Of a stretch of DNA of 64,000 nt, positions 29,101 through 37,412 are shown in pieces; the first letter of the stretch is position 1, and each line of letters begins with the position of its first letter. The notes under the pieces were generated by a model, which worked only from the letters and a program-made list of their open reading frames with translations, was not told the DNA's origin and did not search any database. The stretch is from NCBI RefSeq assembly GCF_032118995.1, contig NC_092650.1, positions 22,454,001-22,518,000 of the forward strand. The letters run 5' to 3'. Made by a program: the position numbers and the translations under genes. Source of the stretch: Asterias amurensis (Eukaryota > Echinodermata > Asteroidea > Forcipulatida > Asteriidae).

Positions 29101-31219
29101 TTTTAGTGAGAAATTACCTCTTTCTCAAAAACTACATTACTTCAGAGGGAGTCGTTTCCCACAATGTTTTATACTATCAACAGCTCTCCAATGCTCGTTA
29201 CCAAGTCAGTTTTTTAAGTTAATATTTGTTTTGAGTAATTACCAAACACGTACCCTCCCTTGAAGCATTTTTGTTTCTGTTGGTTGTTAGGGTTACGGGG
29301 TGCCATCGCATACGCGCTAAGTCTCCACTTGATGTTTGGGAACGAGACGCGACACGTCTTGGTAACGACCACACTCACCATCGTACTCTTCACCGTGGTG
29401 GTCATCGGAGGACTCACAATGCCGTTATTGAAGGTACATTAACCCTCCCACAGTGTCACCATTTAATATTATCCACTGTGGTTTTGAATAAGGGAATCAA
29501 TGTGTGGTGAAGAGGCTTTCAACTAGTGGTTTAAACCCGCCGAGGCCTGGTTCTCGGTAATTTTACTGAGAAGAAGTATTGCAACAAATAACATAGTTTT
29601 AAAAACAAAATCGAAAAGAAAATCACCACTAATACAAAGATCTGATTAACCTTTTAAAACTTTCTGTCTCCTCTTGTTGATCCAGTTCATCAATCCAGGA
29701 TCGGATAAACCCAAGAAGGAAATTACACTCAGCAAAACAGAAGATCTGGTGAGTCTCAAAACACTCTGTGTCTGTCGCCCTCAGCAGTCGTTATTAGTTT
29801 GCAAAGATGTGACATTATGAGCCATTTTGAGATTCGGTGGAAATACTTTAATTGCACTGTCTGGTTTGGGTTATTCTCTCTGTGTATACACTCAAACCAA
29901 ATGGTGTACTCTTATGGTGTTTGCCATATCTCAAAAAGGCTAATTGTTGTTTTTTTCACTGGAGAGAATAATTGTGTTTAATGCCTGTGGAGTTGCTATG
30001 ACTGGAATGGTAGCAGTGAAAGTTTTTTTTTAAAAGACACTGGACAGTATTGTTAATTGTCAAAGACCAAACTTCTCACTTGGTGTCTCACAGAGAAATA
30101 ACTCTTTGGTTCCCATGTGCAATGTTCCTGTACACATTTACATTTTCTTCATAGAAGTACCTCTTACCAGAAGGGAAATTGCTGTGCCGCTTCAAGAACG
30201 AAGTTCAAGACCAGGAGCTTTTCTCTACTTTTTTGTGTCATTGTTGTTGTTGTTGTTTATTTTTTAGGGGAGTGCTGTGGATACGGAGCACTTGTCTGAA
30301 CTGACAGAGGAAGAGTACGAAGTCAACTACGTCAGATCCCACCTCACAGGCTTCATCAAATGGGACACCAAATACTTTGTGCCATTCTTTACACGACGAT
30401 ATACAAACAAGGTGAGATTCAAATGTCTTTTGTCTTTGGGTAAGGTTTGTGGTAGCGCCATGTGAAAATCTCTTTTGAGTAGTGTTAGTTCTTAAAAGAA
30501 CCGGTGGTTGACAACTCAACATTTCATACAGTATGCCTTATTCGTTTTCAAGAAATGTAAGCCTAGTATGCAGCAACCTCGCTACCATGGGCAGCGCACC
30601 GTATCACGCTAGTTCTGGGTACGTCTCTAACCCCTGGGAGGGAAACTCCGATCCGCGTCTTTGATTGGCTATCATATTCGCGCAAAATTTGAAACGCCAT
30701 GCGTCTTTCAAAAGCTCTATACGCCGAAACGCATGCGTATAAAGTGATTTTGTCGCGCAACGCTGAAAGCCAAGGAAGTTTATGACTTTTATTACACACA
30801 GCGCATCCAGCGTGTGCGCGACTAACGCCCAACACAGAACGGATCAACCACAGGACTAATTGTAATATCCCTTATATTTGGATAGTTTCGAGTTACACTT
30901 CCAGGGGTTATGATCAAGCAAGGCATGCTGGGGGAAAAATGGCGCGGCAAATTATTGTCTGCCTAAGCACTCTATGAAATTGGGCCTTGCTGCCTGTAGC
31001 TGAGAGGAATAACAATCAAATTTTAAGAAAGGTTTCATGAAAATTTGAAAAGAAAATACTCAAAAATTACTAGTTTTGTTTTTCTATCAGGAATTAATTG
31101 CTGGGAGAATTCAAATGCGCCACCTTGCCAACCAGTGGTACTCTGAAGTCCGAGGCACAAAGTCCGATACGGAGGAAGAGCTGGAGACGAGTCTAATGAC
31201 AGCTGCTATGGCCAAGTAA
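11163..31219 (+). CDS. SLC9A8: Na+/H+ exchanger 8 (NHE8), complete, 15 coding exons
   Basis: Electroneutral Na+(K+)/H+ antiporter of Golgi/endosomal and apical membranes. Coding exons: 11163-11407, 15800-15951, 17658-17803, 18280-18363, 20618-20719, 21308-21486, 22763-22901, 23529-23634, 24886-25002, 26531-26613, 28293-28404, 29291-29433, 29686-29748, 30268-30411, 31091-31219 (TAA). Phases agree at every junction and give about 647 residues, somewhat longer than human NHE8 because of the N-terminus. Two in-frame ATGs exist (11163 and 11181); either leaves a hydrophobic signal-like start. Diagnostic motifs: LPESVAVVGLG, LLPPIIFESGYSLHKGNFF, SFAFGSLISAVDPVA, FGESILNDAVSIV (ion-site Asn-Asp), VMSHYTHHNLSP, GLRGAIAYALSLHL and the C-terminal EHLSELTEEEYE. 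One intron (22902-23528) is AT-AC. A non-productive copy of part of exon 7 lies just upstream of it. Confidence 0.96.
11567..11921 (-). mobile_element. CR1/L2-like LINE, C-terminal reverse transcriptase fragment
   Basis: Minus-strand translation with frame changes shows LQRVQNRAAKLIF, HWLPVHQRIVFKILTIVYK and SPYRSF, typical of the end of CR1/L2-clade ORF2. The same element continues at 14203-14832 after an inserted DNA transposon. Dead copy. Confidence 0.85.
11922..14198. mobile_element. Non-autonomous DNA transposon with 47-bp perfect TIRs
   Basis: Both ends read CAGTCCGCGCAAAGTGCAGA inward and are identical for 47 bp. They include a 16-bp palindrome (AAGGCAACGTTGCCTT). Direct TGAT at 11918-11921 and 14199-14202 looks like a 4-bp target duplication. 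The 2.2-kb AT-rich interior holds no long open frame or recognisable transposase. It splits a LINE reverse transcriptase in the first SLC9A8 intron. Superfamily not assigned. Confidence 0.88.
14203..14832 (-). mobile_element. CR1/L2-like LINE, central reverse transcriptase fragment
   Basis: Minus-strand frames show DHAILLQR, LGFSDSHVSWLRSYLSNR, GVPQCSVFGP (from GVPQGSVLGP) and the catalytic SYADDVQLF box. Frameshifted, so inactive. One end is joined to a MITE-A fragment at about 14833, the other to the transposon at 14198. Confidence 0.88.
14984..15351. mobile_element. Short TIR element inside MITE-A
   Basis: Bounded by TATAACACCCC and GGGGTGTTATA (11-bp inverted repeats). Interior has a local repeat of GCGCTAGTCCG-AGACTAGCACACGGC. 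No coding capacity. Confidence 0.65.
15354..15522. mobile_element. Long hairpin (foldback) element
   Basis: Near-perfect palindrome with ~75-bp arms: ACAAATATTGACTGC at the left pairs with GCAGTCAATATTTGT at the right, and the centre is CTCGGCTTCGCCTCGGG. Transcript would form a very stable stem. Confidence 0.85.
15630..15752 (-). mobile_element. tRNA-derived SINE fragment
   Basis: Contains GCATCGGGGATAAAGAATAT and, toward exon 2 of SLC9A8, GGGTAGGATTCAAACCCCAC with TTGCAATTCTAGAGCAGG. These are the reversed box B and anticodon-side sequences of a SINE family also seen at 31350-32215. The exon starts 48 bp downstream. Confidence 0.65.
15963..16060 (+). mobile_element. tRNA-like SINE head joined to a family-H fragment
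   Basis: CTGGCCGAGCGTTTAAGAGC resembles a Leu/Ser-type box A, followed by CAATTTCATGGCTCTGCTTA of element H. Degraded. Confidence 0.45.
16072..16436 (+). mobile_element. MITE-B copy
   Basis: Nearly complete: CAGCCATTATACACTTTCGG at the left, CCGAAAGGGTCCAATGGCTT at the right, with GGAGTCGGGAGAAAATAACG inside. In SLC9A8 intron 2. Confidence 0.85.
16517..16660 (-). mobile_element. Family-H element fragment
   Basis: GCTTACGGTAAGCAGAGCCA and CATGAAATTGAGCCCTGG mark element H. An uninterrupted TTCCATAAGCGCCGATTCC site here shows the pre-insertion state of the MITE-A insertion at 58819. Confidence 0.6.
16981..17494. mobile_element. Family-H TIR element carrying a nested MITE-A
   Basis: Ends GGCCCAATTTCATGAAGCT and GGCTTTATGAAATTGAGCC are inverted repeats. 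The MITE-A at 17002-17347 is inserted near the left end. Confidence 0.7.
17002..17347 (-). mobile_element. MITE-A copy nested in element H
   Basis: Both termini present (TTAAAGACACTAGACACTAT and GTGTCCACTGCCTTTAA); a short internal deletion near the left end. Confidence 0.9.
17520..17607 (+). mobile_element. MITE-A terminal fragment
   Basis: CAGGTTTGTTATTTTATGCA through TCTTTGACAATTACCAAACG and CCAGTGCCTT; only the right end of the element. Ends 50 bp before SLC9A8 exon 3. Confidence 0.8.
18396..18759. mobile_element. MITE-C copy
   Basis: Palindromic element with ACACAATGTCCACAGAT near one end and CATTTTGAAAAAGTGCCCA near the other; the centre is AAAATAATTTTGCTCTCATG. Sister copy 47613-47975; fragments at 21010-21150 and 21630-21765. 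Confidence 0.82.
18765..19669. other. SLC9A8 intron sequence, simple repeats only
   Basis: AT-rich; a GTAATGATCATG-type microsatellite at about 19280-19345 and a duplicated CTTTTAATTATAAATTTAAT block (19376 and 19528). No gene or named element recognised. Confidence 0.5.
19670..20494. mobile_element. TIR element (TAGGCCACAT family), with nested insertion
   Basis: Left TTAGGCCACATTAAACAA and right TTTATGTGGCCTTAG are inverted repeats. A second, shorter member is 25190-25607, sharing GATCATCCCCGCCCGACCGT-like sequence. An AT-repeat-flanked segment at about 19981-20440 carries a GAATAGGGTAG...CTTTCGATCC motif also found at 28608-28675. Confidence 0.7.
21010..21290. mobile_element. MITE-C fragment followed by truncated MITE-A
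   Basis: 21010-21145 matches the right part of MITE-C. 21150-21290 is MITE-A (minus), from TTGGTAATTGTCAAAGACTA to CACCCTTGTCACACGAAGTT, where it stops. SLC9A8 exon 6 begins at 21308, only 17 bp later. Confidence 0.8.
21630..21765. mobile_element. Diverged MITE-C fragment
   Basis: TTTTGCTCATTTCTCAGGGG, GAGGCTTTCTACTGTCATTG and GACGTTTTGAAAAAG match the right half of family C, with many substitutions toward G. Confidence 0.6.
21995..22150 (-). mobile_element. tRNA-derived SINE fragment
   Basis: GCGCTCTACCAATTGAGCTT is a reversed tRNA box A, followed by TTTGTTCGGGGTACCAGTCA as in the SINE at 55186-55350. Confidence 0.65.
22487..22850 (+). repeat. Tandem duplication including the 5' part of SLC9A8 exon 7
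   Basis: Copy 1 is 22487-22669 and copy 2 is 22670-22850 (period 183 bp). Each holds the same intron tail (TATGTTTTTCTATTACAG) and the first ~88 nt of the exon, about 93% identical over the exonic part. Copy 1 has no continuation of the exon and no donor. Confidence 0.93.
22583..22691 (+). pseudogene. Decoy (truncated) copy of SLC9A8 exon 7
   Basis: Has an intact acceptor (AG at 22581-22582) and an open reading frame in the correct phase through AEFG-type sequence (STEAFGSAVGSF), but then runs into non-exonic sequence and an in-frame TAG at 22689-22691. No usable GT donor is visible, so splicing into it would truncate NHE8. Confidence 0.75.
22902..22910 (+). promoter_or_regulatory. U12-type AT-AC 5' splice site
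   Basis: ATATCCTTT immediately after the last codon of exon 7 (CTC). It matches the minor-spliceosome donor consensus base for base. No GT donor exists at the homology-defined exon end. Confidence 0.9.
23020..23087 (+). repeat. Short direct repeat
   Basis: CTCTGGCTGCCAGCCACATC followed by AACCCATTGTGA occurs twice in tandem inside the AT-AC intron. Confidence 0.8.
23322..23438. mobile_element. Small inverted-repeat element in the AT-AC intron
   Basis: GTGGCAGCAGACTTACCAGG (from 23331) pairs with its complement ending at 23429; flanking GAACAC/GTGTTC extends the arms. Confidence 0.8.
23512..23528 (+). promoter_or_regulatory. U12 branch site and AC 3' splice site
   Basis: CCTTGAC (23512-23518) fits the minor branch consensus CCTTRAY, with branch A at 23517. 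The intron ends at AC (23527-23528), 11 nt downstream. Joining 22901 to 23529 gives SALLLKHVDLRKTPS, the same length as the NHE8 family sequence. Confidence 0.9.
23911..24370. repeat. 46-bp minisatellite, 10 copies
   Basis: Unit starts CGGCCACAACACCCTAGGAA. Copies begin at 23911, 23957, 24003 and so on to 24325. They are essentially identical apart from one T-to-C change in copy 8, indicating recent expansion or homogenisation. In SLC9A8 intron 8. Confidence 0.97.
24507..24857 (+). mobile_element. Full-length tRNA-derived SINE
   Basis: Head with box A (ATGGCCGAGTGGTTAAGAGC) and box B (GGGTTTCGAATCCC), then a body (CAAGATACTTTACTATAATT ... CTAGGGAGCTGAG) and tail GTGCGCTATATAAGAATTTG plus TTATTATT. 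Leu/Ser-type tRNA origin. Ends 28 bp before SLC9A8 exon 9. Confidence 0.9.
25190..25607. mobile_element. TIR element (TAGGCCACAT family), short member
   Basis: Left TTAGGCCACATAAAAAATA, right TGTTTTATGTGGCCTTA. Shares GTCCCCGCCCGACCGTTCAA and AAAATGTACAGGTTTGAAAA with 19670-20494. Confidence 0.8.
25682..26080 (+). mobile_element. MITE-A copy
   Basis: Full length, both ends present (TTTAGAGGCAGTGGACACTA and GTGTCCAGTGTCTTTAA); in SLC9A8 intron 9. Confidence 0.9.
26796..28026. repeat. 65-bp satellite, 19 copies, with higher-order structure
   Basis: Unit begins CAACTGCTACACTGTGTACT and ends TCTAGGCCTACAAAT. Diagnostic variants (GTATTTAG, TTGTCTGCG, ACAATCC) recur in the same order in units 7-10 (from 27186) and 13-16 (from 27576), showing a 6-unit, 390-bp higher-order repeat. 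In SLC9A8 intron 10. Confidence 0.97.
28440..28870. mobile_element. Retroelement 3'-end fragments, partly duplicated
   Basis: TATATTGATTGTAATTTGCT, AGGTGGCGCACAAGAAAT and AATGCGACCCG-AGGACCCCAGGG each occur twice. A GAATAGGGTAGG...CCTTCTTCAGAGGCATAA segment (28608-28675) matches 20004-20065 and resembles Penelope-like terminal sequence. Confidence 0.5.
29041..29262 (-). mobile_element. MITE-A relative (subfamily A2) fragment
   Basis: CACCCTTGTTGGACGAATTT, ACATTACTTCAGAGGGAGTC and GAGTAATTACCAAACACGTA. Same subfamily at 35748-35960. SLC9A8 exon 12 starts at 29291. Confidence 0.75.
30033..30095 (-). mobile_element. MITE-A terminal fragment
   Basis: AAAAGACACTGGACAGTATT and CAAAGACCAAACTTCTCACT only. 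Confidence 0.7.
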
Positions 31220-31349
31220 CCAATCAGCATCCCTCATTGAAATAAGACGCAATCTGATTGGTCTGCATAATTCAAAGTGATGTTCGGCCAATAAGTCAGT
31301 CAGGTATGATACATCTTTGGTTTGTGGAACAATTATTATTTTTTTTTTT

Positions 31350-32215
31350 TCCAACTAGATTTCTCGTGATAGTTTGCATCGGGATAAAGAATATAATTTG
31401 GTTTTTTTTCTCATTCACGATGTGAATTTAACACTATACTCAGAATTTTTCCGAGTGGATTTTCTGTCACAGAGCTCTTAAAAATACTGAGGATACAGTG
31501 CGTAATACATATTTGTGAAAGAGTTATTATAATCTCTATCACCTATGCAAAACTAGGGTTAGCAATGCAAAGGTCATAGGTGTGAATTCCACCTGAGTGA
31601 TTTGCCTATGGATTTAGAACCCACGACCCTAGCAATTCTAGAGCATTATAATCTCTATCACCTATGCAAAACTAGGGTTAGCAATGCAAAGGTCATAGGT
31701 GTGAATTCCACCTGAGTGATTTGCCTATGGATTTTTTTCCACAAAATTCTGGAAAGTACTGAGTATGCAATGCTTACAGGATCACATAGATGGAAACGAA
31801 TTATATTGGTTACTTAAAACACAAGCAGAGTGTGAAATTGTCAAAACTGAATTTATTTCTGCACCTTTATGACTGTGATTCTCATTTTGATTTAACAAAT
31901 GAAAATCATATTATTAATTTTTTTTTTTTTTTTACCCTTACACCGATGTGTGTTAGCACTGTATATTCAGTACTTCCCTGAGTCCTGTGACAATCTTGGT
32001 AGTCTAGTTGGTAAGACAACCTGCTCTAGAATTGCTAGGGTCGTGGGTTCTAATCCCACCCGAGTAACATGCCTGTGATATTTTTTTCAATGGACTCGGG
32101 GAAAGCACTGAGTATACAGTGCTAACACACATCGGTGTATGGGTAAAAAAAAAATTAAGAAAAATTATATTCTTTGTCCCGATGCAAATTTAACATCTTT
32201 TAAATGGAAATCAGA
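31350..32215. mobile_element. SINE cluster downstream of SLC9A8
   Basis: Several pieces of one tRNA-derived SINE family. The best head is at 31995-32075: GGTAGTCTAGTTGGTAAGAC, then GTGGGTTCTAATCCCACC, followed by ACTGAGTATACAGTGC and a reversed GCATCGGGATAAAGAATATA-type end. Confidence 0.65.
31526..31734. repeat. Direct duplication of ~90 bp
   Basis: TTATAATCTCTATCACCTAT through GATTTGCCTATGGATTT is present from about 31526 and again from about 31645 with no difference seen. Lies within the SINE cluster. Confidence 0.88.
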
Positions 32216-32515
32216 AAATCTTTTGAAGGGAAATATTTCTCTCAAGAATGTTGGTATAAGCGTGTGTTTGTATATGCACAAATATCTCTTAAATTAAGAG
32301 TTGTTTACTTCAAGTAATTTTGACTTTGTTTACATGGTATGTGAACTTGTGAAGTGTTAAATTTCCAATGCTTCGGTGTAAAAAAGCAGACAATGTGGAT
32401 TGGAAAAGTAGAACGCTGCAAAAAACAATGCAATGGTAATATAGTAGAAAGTAGTTGAGGCTGCTGGTCGGAAGAGAACTTCAATGTAACAGCCAGGGAG
32501 GTTTCTGTGTTGTCA

Positions 32516-32885
32516 TTAAAGACAGTGGACACTACTAGTAATTGTCATAAACCAGTCTTCACACTTGGTGTACCAACATATGCATAAAATAACAAACCTG
32601 TGAAAATTTGAGCTCGATTGGTTGTCAAAGCTGCGAGATAACTATGAAAGAAAAAACACCCTTGTCACACAAAGTTGTGCGCTTTTAAATGCTTGATTTC
32701 AAGACCTCAAATTCTTAACTTGAGGTCTCACAATCAAATTTGTGGAAACTTACTTCTTTCTCAAAAACTATGCCACTTCAGAGGGAGCCCTTTCTCACAA
32801 TGTTTTATACTATCAACCTCTCCCACCAAGAGAGGTTTTATGCTGATAATTATTTTGAGTAATTACCAATAGTGTCCACTGCCTT
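32516..32885 (-). mobile_element. MITE-A copy
   Basis: TTAAAGACAGTGGACACTAC at the left and AATAGTGTCCACTGCCTT at the right; intergenic. Confidence 0.9.
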
Positions 32886-33288
32886 GTAAACGACCGTAGT
32901 TCAACCAGCATAAATTGCTGGTCACAAAGCTCTCTACCAAAACTTGAATGCAATATGTAACATACAGTTGATGTCAGTGAATGCATGACACCATGAACTG
33001 TTCGTTAACAAATTAAACCAGTCTTTAATGAAATTTTTCATAATAACACAAATTCTGTTAACTAAGAGCCGATAAAAATGAAAGTGTAACATTTATATGT
33101 GCTACCATTTTTTATTTATCTTTTTCAGTACTGAGCTTTTTTTTATAGCAGGCCTGGTTTATCATTCTTGTAATGCCAGGACTGTAAGGGCATCTTTACA
33201 TAGCAAAAGGGTGTAGTGTATTTGTTAGCTAAGCGCCCCATAGAGTCTTTGAAACAGGCCCTCCATTTAGTTTGTAAACACAATCATA

Positions 33289-33455
33289 ATAATAATAGTG
33301 TTTATATAGCACTTGTCCACACCCGAAGAGCGCCTCAGTGCGCTTCCAATATAACTACCCATGGTCCATGGTCATTTCTATAACTATCTCAGCTCCTTGG
33401 GGATCATACAGCCCGAGTAACAAATATACATGTGCGCTACTCGGTTAAACCAATC
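33289..33455 (-). mobile_element. SINE 3'-half (reverse)
   Basis: ATAATAATAATAGTGTTTAT with ATAGCACTTG, then CTCAGCTCCTTGGGGATCAT: the reversed tail and body seen in the SINE at 24507-24857. Confidence 0.65.
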
Positions 33456-33476
33456 ACATTGTGGGGGGATTGGTGA

Positions 33477-33995
33477 CAGGGAGACATGTCCCCCATCTTT
33501 TGGAGGGTGGGGGTCATAGTATCAAATATCCCCCATCTTTTTGACCACCTTTATCATCAAGAAGCCCAAGTTGTGCGCTGTGTTAGACCGCACCCTGTGT
33601 CCCACCATGGACATAAATCCTGGGGGCAAGGGATGACCCAACTTTTTGAAGGGGGTGGGGGGACACTATATAAAATGTCTCCCCTTAAAATTGGCCCTAG
33701 TTTGCATCCCAGAGCACCTAAAATGCCAAATTTTTACCGGGCCCTTAATCGGACCCACAACCCACGCCGTAAAGGCTTCTCACACGCATGCTCCATCGTT
33801 GACAGATTTGCACCTCCCCCTTGAAAGAGTGGAAGGGACGTGTCCCCCACCCCACCCAACCCCACCCCAATTTCGAAGGTTGGGGGGGACACAATATCAA
33901 ATGTTCCCTGTGTCTTTTGACCACCTTTATCATGAAACTCATGTTTTGCACTGTGTAAGACCAAACCCTGTCAGGGTATTTTGTGATGTTTATGC
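33477..33995. repeat. Imperfect tandem repeat, about 2.5 copies
   Basis: Blocks GACCACCTTTATCAT, GGGGGGACACAATATCAAAT and TGTGTTAGACCGCACCCTGT-like sequence recur near 33540, 33660 and 33890. Open frames through it have no domain similarity. Confidence 0.6.
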
Positions 33996-34730
33996 ATAAT
34001 GCATATTTATAATTTTTGCGTTAAAAAAATTATTTAACGTTGCTCATAAAAGATGGCGTACATTGTGCTTTGCGATATCAAGTTGGAACCTTCAACTCCA
34101 ATGCATCTGGAAAATATTAGATCTGCCATGACAACGGTCTCCAATGAAGCGGGAAGACAAAGTGTATATATTAAATTTGATGTAATTATTAAATTTATGA
34201 ATTATTTATGACAAATATATTACTTAAGTTTTGCTGATGTTTTAATATATTGGGCAAAGTTTTTTTATTTGTTTGTCGGGGAATGTAAATATATCAGAGT
34301 GGCTTGGTGCTCATTTGTTTAAAAAACTCGTATATTATTTTGGATTGTTTTTGTTCTTTAATATGTATTTTGTTATGATTTCTTTTTGTGAAACGAACAG
34401 CATTATGATAACTGTGGGAAATATTTCACCTCTGTTTTTTCCTTCTTTATTTCTAAACACTAAAAATGAAATTTTTGCAACTATTGTTGTTTTTTAAAGG
34501 ATTTTTTTTTAATAGTCTTTTTTTAAGGTTTTTTTTAACTGCTACAGATGGGATACAGTATTTCAACATTAAACAAACAAATTGACAACGTCTCATACAC
34601 ATCTATTCCCATTAAAAAGAGTAGAGAGGGTTTACCTTTGGTTTTTACTTGCAAAATTTCTGACCATAAAAACTTTTGGTAAGAAGCACTGCAGCTGTTA
34701 ATATTTTGAGAAACAATTCCCTTCAAAGGA
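33996..34730. other. Intergenic AT-rich, nothing recognised
   Basis: T-rich sequence with homopolymer runs; no gene or repeat family identified. Confidence 0.5.
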
Positions 34731-34958
34731 ATAAGCCTTTTTGAGGTATGGCGGATGTGATACGCGCGCGTCACACGTCGCGACTGATGCCACGCTCACC
34801 ATGTTGGTGGTCATTAGGTTTACGTGTAAACGCCGCGTCGCCTAAAATGCGCACTTCACTGAATAACATACGTTCTATTTCTATGGTCAATACGCACAAA
34901 TTTACCACAACTTTGCAGTGTTGTTGCATTGTGTCCGCCATACCTCAAAAAGGCTTAT
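34731..34958. mobile_element. 228-bp MITE with 25-bp perfect TIRs
   Basis: ATAAGCCTTTTTGAGGTATG at both ends in inverted orientation, perfect for 25 bp through GGCGGA. A TA target site is consistent with the flanks. Confidence 0.85.
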
Positions 34959-35317
34959 GGGGTTAAAAAGATAGGATTCAAAAACATTTCAATATAAGAT
35001 ACATACATACATCTGCATAAACTATTTCTCAGATGGTATATTCCAGTTACGGATTATTCACCCTGCGTGGATTCATTCGCTCTGAAATTTTAGCAATTAT
35101 CTTTAAAAACCTGACCACCTTTTGAAACAAAATTTTTACAGGTTAGTTTTACTGTGTACATCTACATAATTTATAGAAAGCTCAAACAATCTAAAATATC
35201 CAAAGTTATTCTTGAAATTTGTTTGTTTTCTAACACAACGAAACACCATAACTTGGACTCATTCTGGCTAACTTTAATTCCTTAAGTTTTGGACTGATCC
35301 ATTCCGCCTCACTTCCA

Positions 35318-35365
35318 TGCTAACAGTTGTTTTGAGTAATTACCAATAGTGTCCAGTGCCTATTA
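35318..35365. mobile_element. MITE-A terminal fragment
   Basis: TTTTGAGTAATTACCAATAG then TGTCCAGTGCC; one terminus only. Confidence 0.7.
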
Positions 35366-35384
35366 AGAACTGTATACTCAGTAC

Positions 35385-35700
35385 TGTGTAGTGAACATGT
35401 TTTGTGTTGCATTCCAAGCTCTTTTTACAGTACTTTCCAGAGTTATATGAAGAAGAAAAAAATCCCACGGGCAAATCACTCGGGTGTGCTTCAAACCCCC
35501 CCCCCCCTACCTTTGCATTGCTAGAGCAGATGTCTTACCACTAAACCGTTGGCTAGTGGCAGTTTGAATCCTATGTGTTATAGCAGTGGGTATGCAATGA
35601 TTTAATAGATGTTAGTTTTGCATCGGGAATGAAGAGTATAATTTGTTTTTACCATTACACCGATGTACAATGATTGCACTGAATTCTGAAAATGTCCCAG
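35385..35700 (-). mobile_element. SINE fragment
   Basis: GGGCAAATCACTCGGGTG, CCTTTGCATTGCTAGAGCAG and ACCACTAAACCG (reversed tRNA-like head), then GCATCGGGAATGAAGAGTAT. Contains a C homopolymer. Confidence 0.6.
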
Positions 35701-35747
35701 TTTTTGTGAATAGGGCCAGCGGCTAGGCATTCAAATCTGTTGGATGA

Positions 35748-35960
35748 AAATGATGAAAGAAAAAACACCCTTGTTGGACGAATTTGTGTGTTTCAGATAG
35801 GAATAAAAGACTTCTAGCTAGAAGTTAAGTGAGAAATTACCTCTTTCTCAAAATCTATGCTACTTCATAGGGAGCCGTTTATCACAATATTTCAACAGCT
35901 CTTTGCTCGTTAATATTTGTTTTGAGTAATTACCAAACATGTACCTTCCCTTTAATAGAG
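35748..35960 (-). mobile_element. MITE-A2 fragment
   Basis: Matches 29041-29262: CACCCTTGTTGGACGAATTT, GAGAAATTACCTCTTTCTCA, TTACCAAACATGTACCTTCC. Confidence 0.75.
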
Positions 35961-36818
35961 CTTTCGCTGTAATTGGCTTATTGGTTGGTCATTTTGTTAT
36001 GATCGGGACTTGATGTTCAATTCAATTCAAAAATGGTTTATTAAAACATGTCTCGCAGTTAAAAACTGAATTGCACATGTCAACATCATAATAATTTTAT
36101 GTTTAAAAGGACATTAAACAAGATATGGAGCAGTGTATTTCACATAATATATTATGACACAATCGTTGCAATACTAATATAGTTGTATAAAATGTATTGT
36201 TTTAGTATGTTAAAATATCCATAGCTCTGAATGACTTTGAACCATGGCATTTGTTGTGATAAGTGTGTTTAGGGATACCTAAAAAAACACTTCATTGCAC
36301 TGAGTTGTAAATATAAATCAACTTATATCATGTATTATAACTATTTCTATGGTGCAAGGCTGTGAACTATTTGTTATTTTATTAAACTGGATGAGTTGAA
36401 AAAAAGGAATTAACTGTTTGATTGACTGATGAAAGCTTCTCACATTAGTTATTTTGCAATTTTATTTGTCCCCTATTAAAGTTAGTTAAAGAAAGTTATT
36501 TTAATGATTTTTTTAAAGCATAAATAAATGTTCATCTTCTATTTTTGTAACAACAAAAAAAGCAATTTGTAAACATTTACATTAGATTGGGGTATTTTAG
36601 TGGCATCAATTTGTGGGAATAAGGCTTATTTGTTGACTTTTTTTTTTTGGGGGGGGGGGTACATTTATATCATCATTGCCCTAATTTTATGGTTTTTGCT
36701 TACTGCAAACTTTTGTATACTTGCACTTTATAGGAAGGGTGACAATCTAAGGTAAGCAGGGACCTCAGACATTCTTTAGAGGTTTTTTTGTGAGTTTTCA
36801 AGGAGATTGTTGCAAAAC
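35961..36818. other. Intergenic AT-rich, nothing recognised
   Basis: Includes a TTTTTTTTTGGGGGGGGGG run near 36640. No gene seen. Confidence 0.5.
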
Positions 36819-37183
36819 TTAAAGGCATGGACACTATTGGTAATGCACTCAAAATAATTATTATCATAAAACAAGGCTTGATTAGAAGTAATGGGGAGAG
36901 GTTGATAGTATAAACCATTGTGAGAAACGGCTCCCTCTGAAGTGCATAGGTTTCAAGAGAGAAGTAACTTTCCCTGAATTTGATTTCGAGACCTCAGATT
37001 TAGAGTTTAAGGTCTCGAAATCAAGCATCTGAAAGCACACAACTTTGTGTAACAAGGGTGTTTTTTTTCTTCGCGACGACCGATTGAGCTCAAACTTTCA
37101 GAGCTTTGTTATTTTATCCATTTGTTGAGGTACACCAACTGTGAAGACTGGTCACAATTACCAACAGTGTCCAGTGTCTTTAA
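36819..37183 (+). mobile_element. MITE-A copy
   Basis: TTAAAGGCATGGACACTATT at the left and GTGTCCAGTGTCTTTAAC at the right. Confidence 0.88.
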
Positions 37184-37412
37184 CAACACAAAATTAAACC
37201 GACCCCCCCCCCCCCCCGCCCCGCCTCGCCCTCTTTTTAACAGCGCCCTCTCGCGGTGTAGGTAGAGTGCTTGAAAAGTCTGGTTCCAAATAACAGCGTA
37301 ACACTAACAATTTCCGTTAAAGGTAGTCTAGGTGTTAGGCGTGCAGCAGATGTGAAGGGCGGAGCATAATTTTTTCTTGGATATTTTCCCGCAGTTTTTG
37401 CTGCAAATTCAA
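37184..37412 (+). promoter_or_regulatory. Possible promoter and non-coding first exon of the MARVEL gene
   Basis: GC-rich, CpG-containing stretch after a long C-tract, ending in a good donor (AA then GTAAGT at 37413). The MARVEL coding exon begins at an acceptor with 28 nt of 5' UTR, so an upstream non-coding exon is required; this is one candidate. Inference only. Confidence 0.3.

Noticed and set aside
33486..33999. Overlapping ~115-residue open frames as a gene
   Set aside because: They lie in an imperfect tandem repeat, are proline/glycine-rich on both strands and show no domain or splice context.
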